DNA from: an uncultured Clostridia bacterium
Lineage (GTDB): Bacteria > Bacillota > Clostridia > Christensenellales > CALMFG01
NCBI GenBank assembly: GCA_937863465.1
Contig: CALMFG010000188.1
Location: 1-43,255, forward strand
Length of the DNA stretch: 43,255 bases
Direction: 5' to 3'
The notes beneath the pieces are model-generated. The model was not told where the DNA came from. It searched no databases and saw only the letters and a list, made by a program, of their open reading frames with translations. Below, piece after piece: positions 17,314-28,700 of the stretch; the stretch's first letter is position 1, and each line of letters starts with the position of its first letter. A program made the position numbers and the translations under genes.

Positions 17314-19128
17314 GTGAGCATTAAGGGAAGATTGAGAACGGCGGTAGATTTCGACGAAACCTCCATCGCGTCCATCAAACAGCAGTTTGAAGAGATGGTC
17401 GGGGAGCCTATCGATTTCTCTGTCGATAAAGACCCGAATATAATCGGCGGGTTTATCGTATATGTCAAAAACAAAGTATACGATCGGAGCATAAAGACTC
17501 ATCTGGATGAGATTAAAAAATACATTCAGGAGGTCTATGAAACGCCATATAAGGATGACGAATACGTGGAAAGTGGATTTGAGCTGAACGCCGAAGCGTT
17601 TGGTAAAATCACCAAAGAACGCATCTACGAATATGAAGAAGACCGCACAAAGAAGGATGTGGGAATGGTCACATTCAGCGGCGACGGCGTGGTGCAGGTC
17701 AAGGGTCTTGACAACTGCAAATACGGCGAGCTCTTGCAGTTCCAGAACAATGCTTTTGGCATCGTCATGAATCTGGACAAAGAGAAAGTCGGCGCGGTTC
17801 TTTTAAGCGCGGCCAGCGAAGTGGCCGAAGGTTCGCCCGTCCGAAACACCGGCAATGTGGTTCAGGTGCCCGTGGGAGACAAGTTGCTCGGGCGCGTCAT
17901 CAACCCCATCGGTATTGCGATGGACGACAAAGGCAAGCTGCACATCGAGCGGCATCGGACGATTGAACATGAAGCACCGAGCATCATCGACCGTCAGGCG
18001 GTTCGTGAACCTCTGGAAACCGGCATTATGGCTGTGGATGCGATGATTCCCATCGGCAAAGGCCAGCGCGAGCTGATTATCGGCGACCGCCAGACCGGCA
18101 AAACGGCGATTGCGATTGATACCATCATCAACCAGCGCGGCAAGGACGTCATCTGCGTCTATGTGGCCATCGGCCAAAAGGCCAGCACGGTGGCCAGCAT
18201 CATCAGCACGCTGGACGAAGCCGGCGCGATGGACTATTCGGTCGTGGTGGTTTCCACAGCTTCCGACTCGGCGCCGATGCAGTATATTGCGCCCTATTCG
18301 GGTTGTGCGATTGCTGAAGAATTTATGGATAAGGGCAAGGATGTACTGATCGTCTATGACGATCTTTCGAAGCACGCGGTAGCCTACCGCACCATGTCCC
18401 TGCTGCTCCGCCGTCCGCCGGGACGCGAAGCTTACCCGGGCGACGTTTTCTATCTGCATTCCAGACTGCTGGAACGTGCGGCCAGAATCAGCGACACCAA
18501 AGGCGGCGGATCCATCACCGCTCTGCCGATTATCGAAACCATGAGCGGCGATATTTCGGCGTATATTCCGACAAATGTTATTTCCATCACGGATGGACAG
18601 ATATATCTGGAAAGCGAGCTGTTTAACGCGGGCGTTCGTCCGGCCATCAACGTGGGACTTTCGGTTTCTCGCGTAGGCGGTTCGGCGCAGACTAAGGCAA
18701 CCAAAGCGGTGGCGCATCGTTTGCGTCTGGATTTGGCACAGTTCCGCGAACTGGCGGTTTTTGCCCAGTTCGCATCCGACTTGGACAAGGCCACACAGGA
18801 CAGCCTGTCGCATGGCGTGCGGCTGACCGAAGTGCTGAAGCAGGGACAGTTTAGACCGATTCCGATGTCCACGCAGGTCATGATGCTGTATGCCGTGGTC
18901 AACAAGCTTTTAAAAGATGTGCCCATTGAGCATATTCGGACACTGATGCCCGAACTCATCGACCATATTGACGCCAATTATCCGGGCGTTCGCATGGAGA
19001 TTGAGAAGACCAAAGATTTGCCTGAGAACGTCGCCAAGCTGATTGAGCGGGCGACCAGCGAATATGTGCCGATTTTCTTCAAACTGCACAACATCACGCC
19101 GCCTGAAAAAGAGGGTGAATCCGCATGA
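17314..19128 (+). CDS. atpA: F-type ATP synthase subunit alpha with N-terminal delta (AtpH) C-terminal-domain-like extension
   Basis: GTG start with AAAGGTGGG upstream. First ~70 aa (LRTAVDFDETSIASIKQQFEEMVGEPIDFSVDKDPNIIGGFIVYVKNKVYDRSIKTHLDEIKKYI) resemble AtpH C-terminus; alpha from about residue 90 (GDRQTGKTAIAIDTIINQ, YDDLSKHAVAYR). Confidence 0.93.
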   Translation: MSIKGRLRTAVDFDETSIASIKQQFEEMVGEPIDFSVDKDPNIIGGFIVYVKNKVYDRSIKTHLDEIKKYIQEVYETPYKDDEYVESGFELNAEAFGKITKERIYEYEEDRTKKDVGMVTFSGDGVVQVKGLDNCKYGELLQFQNNAFGIVMNLDKEKVGAVLLSAASEVAEGSPVRNTGNVVQVPVGDKLLGRVINPIGIAMDDKGKLHIERHRTIEHEAPSIIDRQAVREPLETGIMAVDAMIPIGKGQRELIIGDRQTGKTAIAIDTIINQRGKDVICVYVAIGQKASTVASIISTLDEAGAMDYSVVVVSTASDSAPMQYIAPYSGCAIAEEFMDKGKDVLIVYDDLSKHAVAYRTMSLLLRRPPGREAYPGDVFYLHSRLLERAARISDTKGGGSITALPIIETMSGDISAYIPTNVISITDGQIYLESELFNAGVRPAINVGLSVSRVGGSAQTKATKAVAHRLRLDLAQFRELAVFAQFASDLDKATQDSLSHGVRLTEVLKQGQFRPIPMSTQVMMLYAVVNKLLKDVPIEHIRTLMPELIDHIDANYPGVRMEIEKTKDLPENVAKLIERATSEYVPIFFKLHNITPPEKEGESA

Positions 19129-19997
19129 AGAACATGGGAGATATAAGGCATTCGATGCGGGCGATCAGCGATACCGAGCAGATCACCAAAGCGATGCACC
19201 TGATATCGACTTCAAAAATGAAGCGCGCAGTTTCAAACTACGAAAAGAACCGATACCATTTCGACCACGTACAGGCGGGCTTAAAGGATATTCTGGCGCA
19301 TTCGTCCGACCTTTCCCACCCATATGTCAAACACAGCGAGGGCGGTTCGGCGGCGTTTGTGGTCATCGCGGGGGATAAGGGCCTTTGCGGCGGGTATAAC
19401 CACAATGTGCTGAACTTTGCGCTGGCCGAAATGAAAAAGAACAAACAGCAGTATATCCTGACGGTCGGTCAGGAAGCGCGCGCGTTCTTTGAACGCAAAG
19501 GGTATATGATCGACGTTGAATTTCTGCATATCGCGCAGAATCCGTCGCTGGCCAACGCCCGAAACATCACGAACGATATTTTGGAGCTTTACGATTCGGG
19601 GGTTATGGATGAAGTGTACGTGGTGTACACCAAGTTCTATTCCCCGTTAAGGCAGGAGCCGCACATTATTCAGCTTTTGCCCGTGGAGGAATCCAACTTT
19701 GAGGACATCGAAACCGAGTACACATATTCCGCGGACTTAAGCTTTCACCCTTCGGTCAAGGAGGTTTTTGATCGGATGGTACCGCAGTATATTATCGGTC
19801 TGATGTACGGCTGTCTGGTTCAGGCCTATGCGTCCGAGCACAGCGCGCGGATGACCGCGATGGAAAACGCCACACAAAACGCGGACGAGATGCTGGCCAA
19901 GCTCTCACTGGAGTATAACCGGGCGCGTCAGTTTAACATCACCACCGAGATTTCCGAAATCATCGGCGCGATGGAAGCATTAAGCGACAGCTTTTAA
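19125..19997 (+). CDS. atpG: F-type ATP synthase subunit gamma
   Basis: DIRHSMRAISDTEQITKAMHLISTSKMKRA N-terminus; ITTEISEIIGAMEAL C-terminus; ATGA overlap with atpA. Confidence 0.97.
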   Translation: MKNMGDIRHSMRAISDTEQITKAMHLISTSKMKRAVSNYEKNRYHFDHVQAGLKDILAHSSDLSHPYVKHSEGGSAAFVVIAGDKGLCGGYNHNVLNFALAEMKKNKQQYILTVGQEARAFFERKGYMIDVEFLHIAQNPSLANARNITNDILELYDSGVMDEVYVVYTKFYSPLRQEPHIIQLLPVEESNFEDIETEYTYSADLSFHPSVKEVFDRMVPQYIIGLMYGCLVQAYASEHSARMTAMENATQNADEMLAKLSLEYNRARQFNITTEISEIIGAMEALSDSF

Positions 19998-21493
<1,496 letters not shown>

Positions 21494-21494
<1 letters not shown>

Positions 21495-21913
21495 TGGCGA
21501 ATACCTATCATTTGGAGATTATCACACCCGAAAAAGTGTTTTTCCAGGATGAGGTGATTTCCTGCATATTCCCGTCCGAAGACGGGTTCATGAGCATTCA
21601 GAGAAACCATGAAGCTCTGGTGGCGGCGGTGGTTATCGGCCCCGTCAAGATTCATCTAAAAGACGGCACCTGGGTGGAGTGCGCCACAACCGAGGGCTTT
21701 TTAGAGGTGCGCCCGGACGAGACCATGATGTTTGCCCAGACGGTGGAATGGCCGGATGAGATTGACATGAACCGTGCTCAGGAAGCCGCCGAGCGGGCCA
21801 AGGAGCGGCTGCGGCAGAAACAGAGCTGGAACGAATACCAGCAAAGTCACATTGCGCTGGCACGCGCGATGGTGCGCCTGAAGGTGGGCCGCAAGAACCG
21901 AAATATCGAATAA
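21494..21913 (+). CDS. atpC: F-type ATP synthase subunit epsilon
   Basis: LEIITPEKVFFQDEVISCIFPSEDGFMSI; 1-nt overlap (TAGTG) with atpD; two-helix C-terminal domain. Confidence 0.93.
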
Positions 21914-21917
21914 TAAA

Positions 21918-21946
21918 ACGACCGGCGAAAATCCGCCGGTTTTTTT
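21918..21946 (+). terminator. Rho-independent terminator of the atp operon
   Basis: ACCGGCG-loop-CGCCGGT followed by T7. Confidence 0.85.
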
Positions 21947-22063
21947 ATTTGCGGTAAGTTTTGGAAATAAAAACGCCTGTGTTTCCTTTTTAAAGTGTTT
22001 TATTTGGCTAACATCGGTGGTAGAATAGGAATAACGATTAAGAGGAATGGACGTAAAATCAGC

Positions 22064-22621
22064 ATGGGCAGGATTTTTTACATTACGGGCGGCGCCTACA
22101 GCGGCAAATCAGCATTCGCGGAGAATATCACATCCAAATTTGAACGACTGGGGATTATGGTCATCGGCAGAAAATCGATGGCTAAAAAAGAGGAGCCCGA
22201 GGAAAACGAAACGGAACAGCAGACAAACGGGGTGAACTGGGAACGGATTGAGGTTTCCGGCCACTTTGATAATGTCCTGATAGAGAAGGATTTTGATCTG
22301 TTTATACTGGACAGCCTGACCGCGCTGGTGAAACACCGCATCATGGACGCTTATTCGGGCACCAATGCGCCGAACGCCGAGAAAAAAAGGGAGATCAGCG
22401 AAACGGTGAGCCGCGAGGTGATGAATATGGTAGTGGCCGCCAAGGACAACGACCGCAACCTGCTGGTTATTACCAGTGAAGTCGGGATGGGCACTTTGCC
22501 CGAAGACGACATTGCGCGGTTTTTCCGTGCCGAGACCGGCCGGGCCAACCAACTGATGGCGTCTTTGGCCGATGAAGCGTATTTGCTGGTTTCGGGAATA
22601 CCGATTAAAATTAAGGGCTAA
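22064..22621 (+). CDS. CobU/CobP-like P-loop protein (adenosylcobinamide kinase/guanylyltransferase family, divergent)
   Basis: FYITGGAYSGKSAFAE P-loop; LLVITSEVGMGTLPEDDIARFFRAETGRANQLMASLADEAYLLVSGIPIKIK matches CobU C-terminal half. Confidence 0.8.
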   Translation: MGRIFYITGGAYSGKSAFAENITSKFERLGIMVIGRKSMAKKEEPEENETEQQTNGVNWERIEVSGHFDNVLIEKDFDLFILDSLTALVKHRIMDAYSGTNAPNAEKKREISETVSREVMNMVVAAKDNDRNLLVITSEVGMGTLPEDDIARFFRAETGRANQLMASLADEAYLLVSGIPIKIKG

Positions 22622-22639
22622 ATTGAAGGAATTTTATAT

Positions 22640-23071
22640 ATGTTAATCAAACAGATTTCAATTTTTACGCAGAATATCAAAGGCGATCTCGCGCACATCA
22701 CGCGTACGCTGGGGGATGCGGGCATCGATCTCATCTCGCTCTCTATTGCGGACACCTCCACGTTCGGGGTGATTCGCGGCATTGTGGAGGACAGCGATCG
22801 TGCGCTGAAAGTGCTGAAAGAAGCGGGATTCACGGCCAAGACCACTGAGGTGATTGCCGTGGAAGTGCCGGATACGCCGGGCGGACTTGCCGGTGTGCTG
22901 GAGCGATTAAACGATGCCGGGCTGTTTGTGGAGTACCTGTATTCCTTTGTGCGGAGCAAGGGACAAAACGCGCTCATCGTCTTTCGCGTGGAGCAGCTGG
23001 ATTTGGCGATTGACGTTTTACAGAAACACGGCATTAAAGTTTTAACCAAAGAGGAAGTTTACAGCATTTGA
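22640..23071 (+). CDS. Tandem ACT-domain protein
   Basis: Two ACT-like repeats: GDLAHITRTLGDAGIDLISLSI... and DTPGGLAGVLERLNDAGLFVEYLYSF. Confidence 0.85.
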   Translation: MLIKQISIFTQNIKGDLAHITRTLGDAGIDLISLSIADTSTFGVIRGIVEDSDRALKVLKEAGFTAKTTEVIAVEVPDTPGGLAGVLERLNDAGLFVEYLYSFVRSKGQNALIVFRVEQLDLAIDVLQKHGIKVLTKEEVYSI

Positions 23072-24207
23072 TGGATTTTGAACTGGACGAAAAAAGGACG
23101 AGCGTGGTCGTGGATCTGGCCGCCCTTTCCCATAATTTACGAGAATTAAAGAAAAATCTGCCGGAGAGCGCCAAACTGGCGGCGGTGGTGAAGGCCAACG
23201 CCTATGGCCACGGCGCGGTGGAAGTCAGCCGCACGGCCGTGGAAAGCGGCGCTGACCTTTTGTGCTTTGCCACGGTGGGCGAAGCGCGCGAAGTCATTCA
23301 GGCAGGCGAAAAAGCGCCGATGCTGGTGATGGGCGCGCCCATGAGCGACAGCCTCACCGATATCGTGGATTACGGCATACGGCAGTGCGTTTTTCTGCCT
23401 CTGCACGTTTTGGCGCTGCAAAAAATTGCCGAGGAGAAAAACACCGAGGCGCTGGTGCACGTGAAGATAGACACCGGCATGAACAGGCTTGGCGTGAAAA
23501 CCGAAGCCGAGTTTGAAGCGCTGCTGGCCACACTGATTCGATGTGACCGCGTCACCTTCGAAGGCATGTTTACGCACTTTGCGGTCAGCGACGAAACGGA
23601 CAAAGCGTTCAGCCGCGCGCAGGCCGAGCTTTTTGAGCGATTCTACCAAATGGCACTGGAAAAAGGATTTTCACCCATCCGGCACGCCTGCAACTCGGGC
23701 GCGATCATCGATATGCCCGAATATGCGTATGATTTTGTCCGCGCGGGGATTGCGATGTACGGATGCTATCCTTCCAACGAGGTTTTCAAGGAACGGGTGA
23801 ACTTAAAACCCGTGATGAGCATTTATTCGCATATCGCGCATATCAAAACCGTTCTGACCGGCGAGAGCATCAGCTATGGGAGAACATTCATCGCCGAAGA
23901 ATCCATGCGGGTGGCCACGGTGCCCATCGGCTACGGAGACGGATTCAACCGCCTGTTGTCCAACCGCGGCGAGATGCTGGTGCACGGCAAACGCGCGAGG
24001 ATACTGGGACGGGTCTGTATGGATATGACCATGATTGACGTCACTGACATTGACGAAGCCAAGATTGGCGACGTGGTGACCGTGATGGGAGAAGACGGCG
24101 GCGAACGCATTTCAGCCGACGATATGGCGGATATTTGCGGCACTATCTCATATGAAATTCTATTGTCATTTACGCCGAGACTGCCGCGGGTCTATATCCA
24201 TGGATAA
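23071..24207 (+). CDS. alr: Alanine racemase
   Basis: AVVKANAYGHGAVEVSR (PLP Lys), HVKIDTGMNRLG, RAGIAMYGCYP, GRVCMDMTMIDVTD. Confidence 0.95.
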   Translation: MDFELDEKRTSVVVDLAALSHNLRELKKNLPESAKLAAVVKANAYGHGAVEVSRTAVESGADLLCFATVGEAREVIQAGEKAPMLVMGAPMSDSLTDIVDYGIRQCVFLPLHVLALQKIAEEKNTEALVHVKIDTGMNRLGVKTEAEFEALLATLIRCDRVTFEGMFTHFAVSDETDKAFSRAQAELFERFYQMALEKGFSPIRHACNSGAIIDMPEYAYDFVRAGIAMYGCYPSNEVFKERVNLKPVMSIYSHIAHIKTVLTGESISYGRTFIAEESMRVATVPIGYGDGFNRLLSNRGEMLVHGKRARILGRVCMDMTMIDVTDIDEAKIGDVVTVMGEDGGERISADDMADICGTISYEILLSFTPRLPRVYIHG

Positions 24208-24757
24208 AGAAAATTTGCGGAAATCCCTGCTGAAAATCCGGCGGGCCATGAGCGCGGCCGAAGCGGAAGCAAAGTCGAAAGCCATTTTTGAAAACCTAAA
24301 AAAACAGGCGGCGTACCAGAGCGCCAGGGCAGTGCTGGTGTATGCCGATTTTGACGGCGAAGTGCAGACCGGACGCATTATTGCCGACTTAGAACAACGG
24401 GGTGTGAACGTATACCTGCCGCTCATCCTCAGCGACACCGAGTTTGTGCCCTGCAGGATGACCAAAAACGTGCAGAAGAATCGCTACGGCATTGACGAAC
24501 CTGTACCTTGCGAGACCGCACCCAAAGCCAGCGGCAAGATTGACCTGGCCATTTGCCCGGGTGTGGGGTTCGACCGCTTGGGGAATCGGCTGGGCTACGG
24601 CAAAGGATATTACGACCGCTATTTAAGCGGTGAAACGTGCTATAAAATCGGGCTGGCGTATGAGGCGCAGATCGTCGCAGCTCTGGAAGACGGGCCGGAT
24701 GATGTTGCCATGAACTGCGTCATCACGGAAAAGGCGGTGTATGGCGCATGCGGGTAA
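24200..24757 (+). CDS. 5-formyltetrahydrofolate cyclo-ligase
   Basis: KENLRKSLLKIRRAMS N-terminus; DLAICPGVGFDRLGNRLGYGKGYYDRYL; ATG 24200 overlaps alr end. Confidence 0.93.
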   Translation: MDKENLRKSLLKIRRAMSAAEAEAKSKAIFENLKKQAAYQSARAVLVYADFDGEVQTGRIIADLEQRGVNVYLPLILSDTEFVPCRMTKNVQKNRYGIDEPVPCETAPKASGKIDLAICPGVGFDRLGNRLGYGKGYYDRYLSGETCYKIGLAYEAQIVAALEDGPDDVAMNCVITEKAVYGACG

Positions 24758-25293
24758 TCAGCGGGAAATATCGGGGCAGAAAGCTGGCCGCGCCCGAAGG
24801 ACTGCACACCCGTCCGACCATCGACCGCGTGAAGGAAGCGCTGTTCGGTTCGCTCCAGTTTCGACTGAAAGAAGCGCAAGTACTGGATTTGTTTGCGGGT
24901 TCGGGGGCGCTGGGCATTGAGGCCCTAAGCCGCGGCGCCAAAACGTGTGTGTTTGTGGAAAACGACCGCGCGGCCTTAAAGACGCTGGAAGCGAATCTGA
25001 CTTTTGTGGAGGCCGGAGCGACGGTGATTTCGGCCGATTATCTGTCGGCGCTGAATCGGCTGAGCGGGCAAGTGTTTGACATCATCCTGATGGACCCGCC
25101 GTACGAAGCCGGATACTACGAACCGGCTATGGCATATATCGCGGAAAGCGGAACTTTGGCCGATGACGGTGTTTTGATTTTAGAGATTAAGACCGGCATG
25201 GAAAGCGGCGGCGAGAAGTATTTTTCGCTGACCAAGCAGAAGGTTTACGGCGCCGTGACGCTGGAGATTTACGAAAGAGGGGGAAACCAATGA
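24748..25293 (+). CDS. rsmD: 16S rRNA (guanine966-N2)-methyltransferase RsmD
   Basis: MRVISGKYRGRKLAAPEGLHTRPTIDRVKEALF, LDLFAGSGALGIEALSRGA, ILMDPPYEAGYY. Confidence 0.97.
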   Translation: MRVISGKYRGRKLAAPEGLHTRPTIDRVKEALFGSLQFRLKEAQVLDLFAGSGALGIEALSRGAKTCVFVENDRAALKTLEANLTFVEAGATVISADYLSALNRLSGQVFDIILMDPPYEAGYYEPAMAYIAESGTLADDGVLILEIKTGMESGGEKYFSLTKQKVYGAVTLEIYERGGNQ

Positions 25294-25760
25294 GCGTTTG
25301 TATCTATCCCGGGTCGTTCGACCCGATCACCCTGGGACACCTCGATATCATCACGCGCGGCAGCCAGATGTTCGATCAGGTCATCGTCTGTGTGATGGTG
25401 AACACCCAGAAGAGCCCGGCGTTTCCGCTGGAAAAGCGGCTGGAGATGATTAAAGCGTCGGTCAAGCACCTCGGCAATGTGTCGGTGGACAGCCACGCAG
25501 GGCTTTTGGTGGACTATGCCAAAAAGCAGAACGCCGGGATTATCCTGCGCGGCCTTCGTGCGGTATCCGATTTTGAAAACGAGTTTGCCATGGCGGCCAT
25601 GAACCGCCAGCTGGCGGGCGACGTGGAGACGGTGTTCCTCATGACGCGCACCGAGTACTCGTTCCTTTCGTCCAGCGTGGTGCGGGAGATTATCCGCTTT
25701 GGCGGCGACGTATCCGAACTGGTTCCCAAAGCGATTTTAAGCGATGTGAAAGAACTTTAA
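25290..25760 (+). CDS. coaD: Phosphopantetheine adenylyltransferase
   Basis: CIYPGSFDPITLGHLDIITR, RGLRAVSDFENEFAMAAMNRQL, YSFLSSSVVREI. Confidence 0.98.
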   Translation: MSVCIYPGSFDPITLGHLDIITRGSQMFDQVIVCVMVNTQKSPAFPLEKRLEMIKASVKHLGNVSVDSHAGLLVDYAKKQNAGIILRGLRAVSDFENEFAMAAMNRQLAGDVETVFLMTRTEYSFLSSSVVREIIRFGGDVSELVPKAILSDVKEL

Positions 25761-25799
25761 GAAATAAGAGACTTTTGACTGTCAATCAGGGGGATTTTT

Positions 25800-28700
25800 G
25801 TGACAGGCGTTGATATAGAAAAATCAAAATTCAATCGGTTGGTGGCCGAGTGCTTCGAGCCTGCCGCACTCGCGGCGGTCAATATTCGGGAGATTTTCCT
25901 GCACAAAGCCAGCAACACCTACTATGTTATTTTCAATACCGAAAAAGTGTTCACCATGGCCGAAGAAGCGGCAATTGACCGCAAAAAGCATTCGGTCTTT
26001 TCGGGTATGCCCAAAGTGAAGTTTTTCTTCGATTATTCGGACCTCATTACCAAGGATCGCGCGATGATTGACCGAATCTTTGACCACGTCTATAACGAAT
26101 TTGTCTCATTCCGCCCGTATCTAAAGACCAGCCATGCCTATACCGACATGGGACGGTACCATATGGATTTTAAAACCGAGGCGGGCAAGCAGATGCTCTC
26201 GGATTTGGGCGTGGATTTGCGTATCAAAGAGCTCTTGTCTTTAACGTTCAGGAAGAACTACGCGCTGGCAGTGGGCATCGACCGCACACTGGAAGGGCGG
26301 GATGTTTCGGGCGTCAGCGTGCTGGAGCCCATGATGGAGACCGAAAAACCCAAAGCCCAAGAGACGCCGCAAGCCCCAAAAGCCGAAGCTAAGCGAAAAA
26401 CAGAAAAACCGCCATCCGGCAAGGTGCTGTTCGGCAAGGCCATCGCGCGAAAGCCGATGAAGATTTCCGATATCAACGATGAATCGGGCACGGTGGTGAT
26501 TGAAGGCGACGTGGTGGACTTTGACAGCCGTTCCTGTAAAAACGAGAGCGAGCTTATCTTGGTGCACGTCACCGATTACACCAACACCATCCTCTGCAAG
26601 ATGTTCATCAAAAAGGCGCAGTTCGAAAAGATTAAAGCCAGCATCAAAGGCGCGCATATCAAACTCAGCGGGAAAGTCTCGTATGACAAATTCAGCAAAG
26701 AACTGGTGGTCAACCCCATCGAGAATATCGTGACCCTGCCCACCGAAGCGCCCAAGGACACCGCCGAGAAAAAGCGCATCGAACTGCATCTGCACACTGT
26801 GATGAGTCAGGAGGATTCGACCATCCAGATTGCCGATGCCGTCAAGCGCGCCAAAGCGTTTGGGCACAAAGCACTGGCCATCACCGACCACGGCGTGGTG
26901 CAGGCCTACCCGACGGCGCAGAACGAAGCCAAACGGGCGGGCATCGATATCATCTACGGCATGGAAGCCTATATGACGCTGGACCGGGCCGACGCCTACA
27001 AAGGCGTGCGGGATATTCCGCTGTCGGGCGAATTCGTTGTGGCGGACATTGAAACCACGGGATTTTCGCCGGTGGCCGAACGCATCATCGAAATCGGTGC
27101 GGTGAAGGTGAAAGACGGCAAGCTGGGTGAAACGTTCTCGATGTTTGTTGATCCGGGAAAACCGATTCCGCTGGAGATTACGCGGCTGACCGGCATATCG
27201 CCGGAAATGGTGCTGGGCGCCTCCGGGCAGGAAGCGGCGATTAAAGCGTTTAAGGCCTTTGCGGGGGCTGCCTGCATCGTGGCGCATAACGCCGATTTTG
27301 ACCTGTCGTTTTTCCGTTCCACTGGGGCGCGGTATGGCGTATACTTCACCGAAAACCCGGTGCTGGATACGCTGGGGCTTTCGCGCTGTCTGCTCTCGCA
27401 GAATAAAAACCATAAGCTGGACACGGTCGTTCGGCATTTTGACATTCCACTAAATCATCATCGCGCCCTGAACGACGCCACGGCCACGGCCGAGGTGCTG
27501 ATTCGCTTTTTTGATATGATGAAAGCTATGAATATCTTAAGTACGGCGCAAATCAACAGCGGCCTTGCCAGCCTGAAAGGCAAACAGAACAACAAGGTGT
27601 ACCACACCATTCTGCTCTGCAAAAACAAGACCGGCTTAAAAAACCTCTATCAGATGGTTTCCCATTCGCATATCGAGGGGTTCTATCGCACGCCGCGCAT
27701 CACCAAGGCACTGCTGGAAGAACATCGTGAGGGGCTCCTCATCGGTTCAGCATGCGAAAAAGGCGAAGTGTTCCAAGCGGTGCTGCAGGGCATCTCGGAC
27801 GCCGGTCTGGACGAAATCGCCAAATTCTACGATTACTTTGAGATTCAGCCGGACGGCAACAACGGATTCCTCATCCGCGAAGGCAGCGTGAAGGACGCCG
27901 AAGCACAGCATGCCATGAACCGGCGCATCATCGAACTCGGCAAACGGCACGGCAAGCTGACTGTGGCCACCACCGACGCACATTTCTTAGAGGAACGGGA
28001 CGCGGTGTTCCGCGAGATTCTGATGCGCGCTAAAAAGTTTCAGGATGCCGAGTTGCAGCCGCCGCTGTTTTTCCGTTCCACCGACGAAATGCTGAAAGAA
28101 TTTGAATATCTCGGCAAGGAAACGGCTGAGGAAGTGGTCGTCACCAACACGCACAAAATCTATGCGCAGATTGAGAAATTCCCGCTGTTCCCCAGCGAGC
28201 CCGCTATGCCCAAGATTGAGGACGCCGACGAAAAGCTGAAAACACTGGCTTACGACACCGCGCACGCCATGTATGGCGAAACGCTGCCTGACATTGTCGA
28301 AAAGCGGCTGGACCGCGAGATGAAACCCATCATCGGGCATGGTTTTTCGGTGCTGTATTACATCGCCCATATGCTGATTAAGGACTCGTACGACAACGGC
28401 TATGTGGTGGGTTCCCGGGGCTCTGTCGGGTCGTCCTTTGCGGCCACCGTCACCGGCGTCACCGAGGTCAACCCCCTGCCGCCGCATTACCGCTGCGGAC
28501 ATTGCCGGTACTCGGATTTTGATGTGGACAGAACGCTGTATAAATGCGGCGTGGATCTGCCGCCCAAGACCTGCCCGAAATGCGGCGAAGCGATGATTGC
28601 CGATGGGTTCGATATTCCGTTCGAAACGTTTTTGGGACTCAACGCGGATAAGGTGCCGGATATCGACCTCAATTTCTCGGGCGAATATCAGCCAAAAGCG

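Noticed and set aside
26241-27437. 398-aa minus-strand ORF opposite polC, and other long antisense ORFs (e.g. 421-1077, 4555-5520, 17803-18813)
   Set aside because: They mirror well-supported + strand genes, have low-complexity His/Arg-rich compositions and match no family; they are by-products of codon usage on the coding strand
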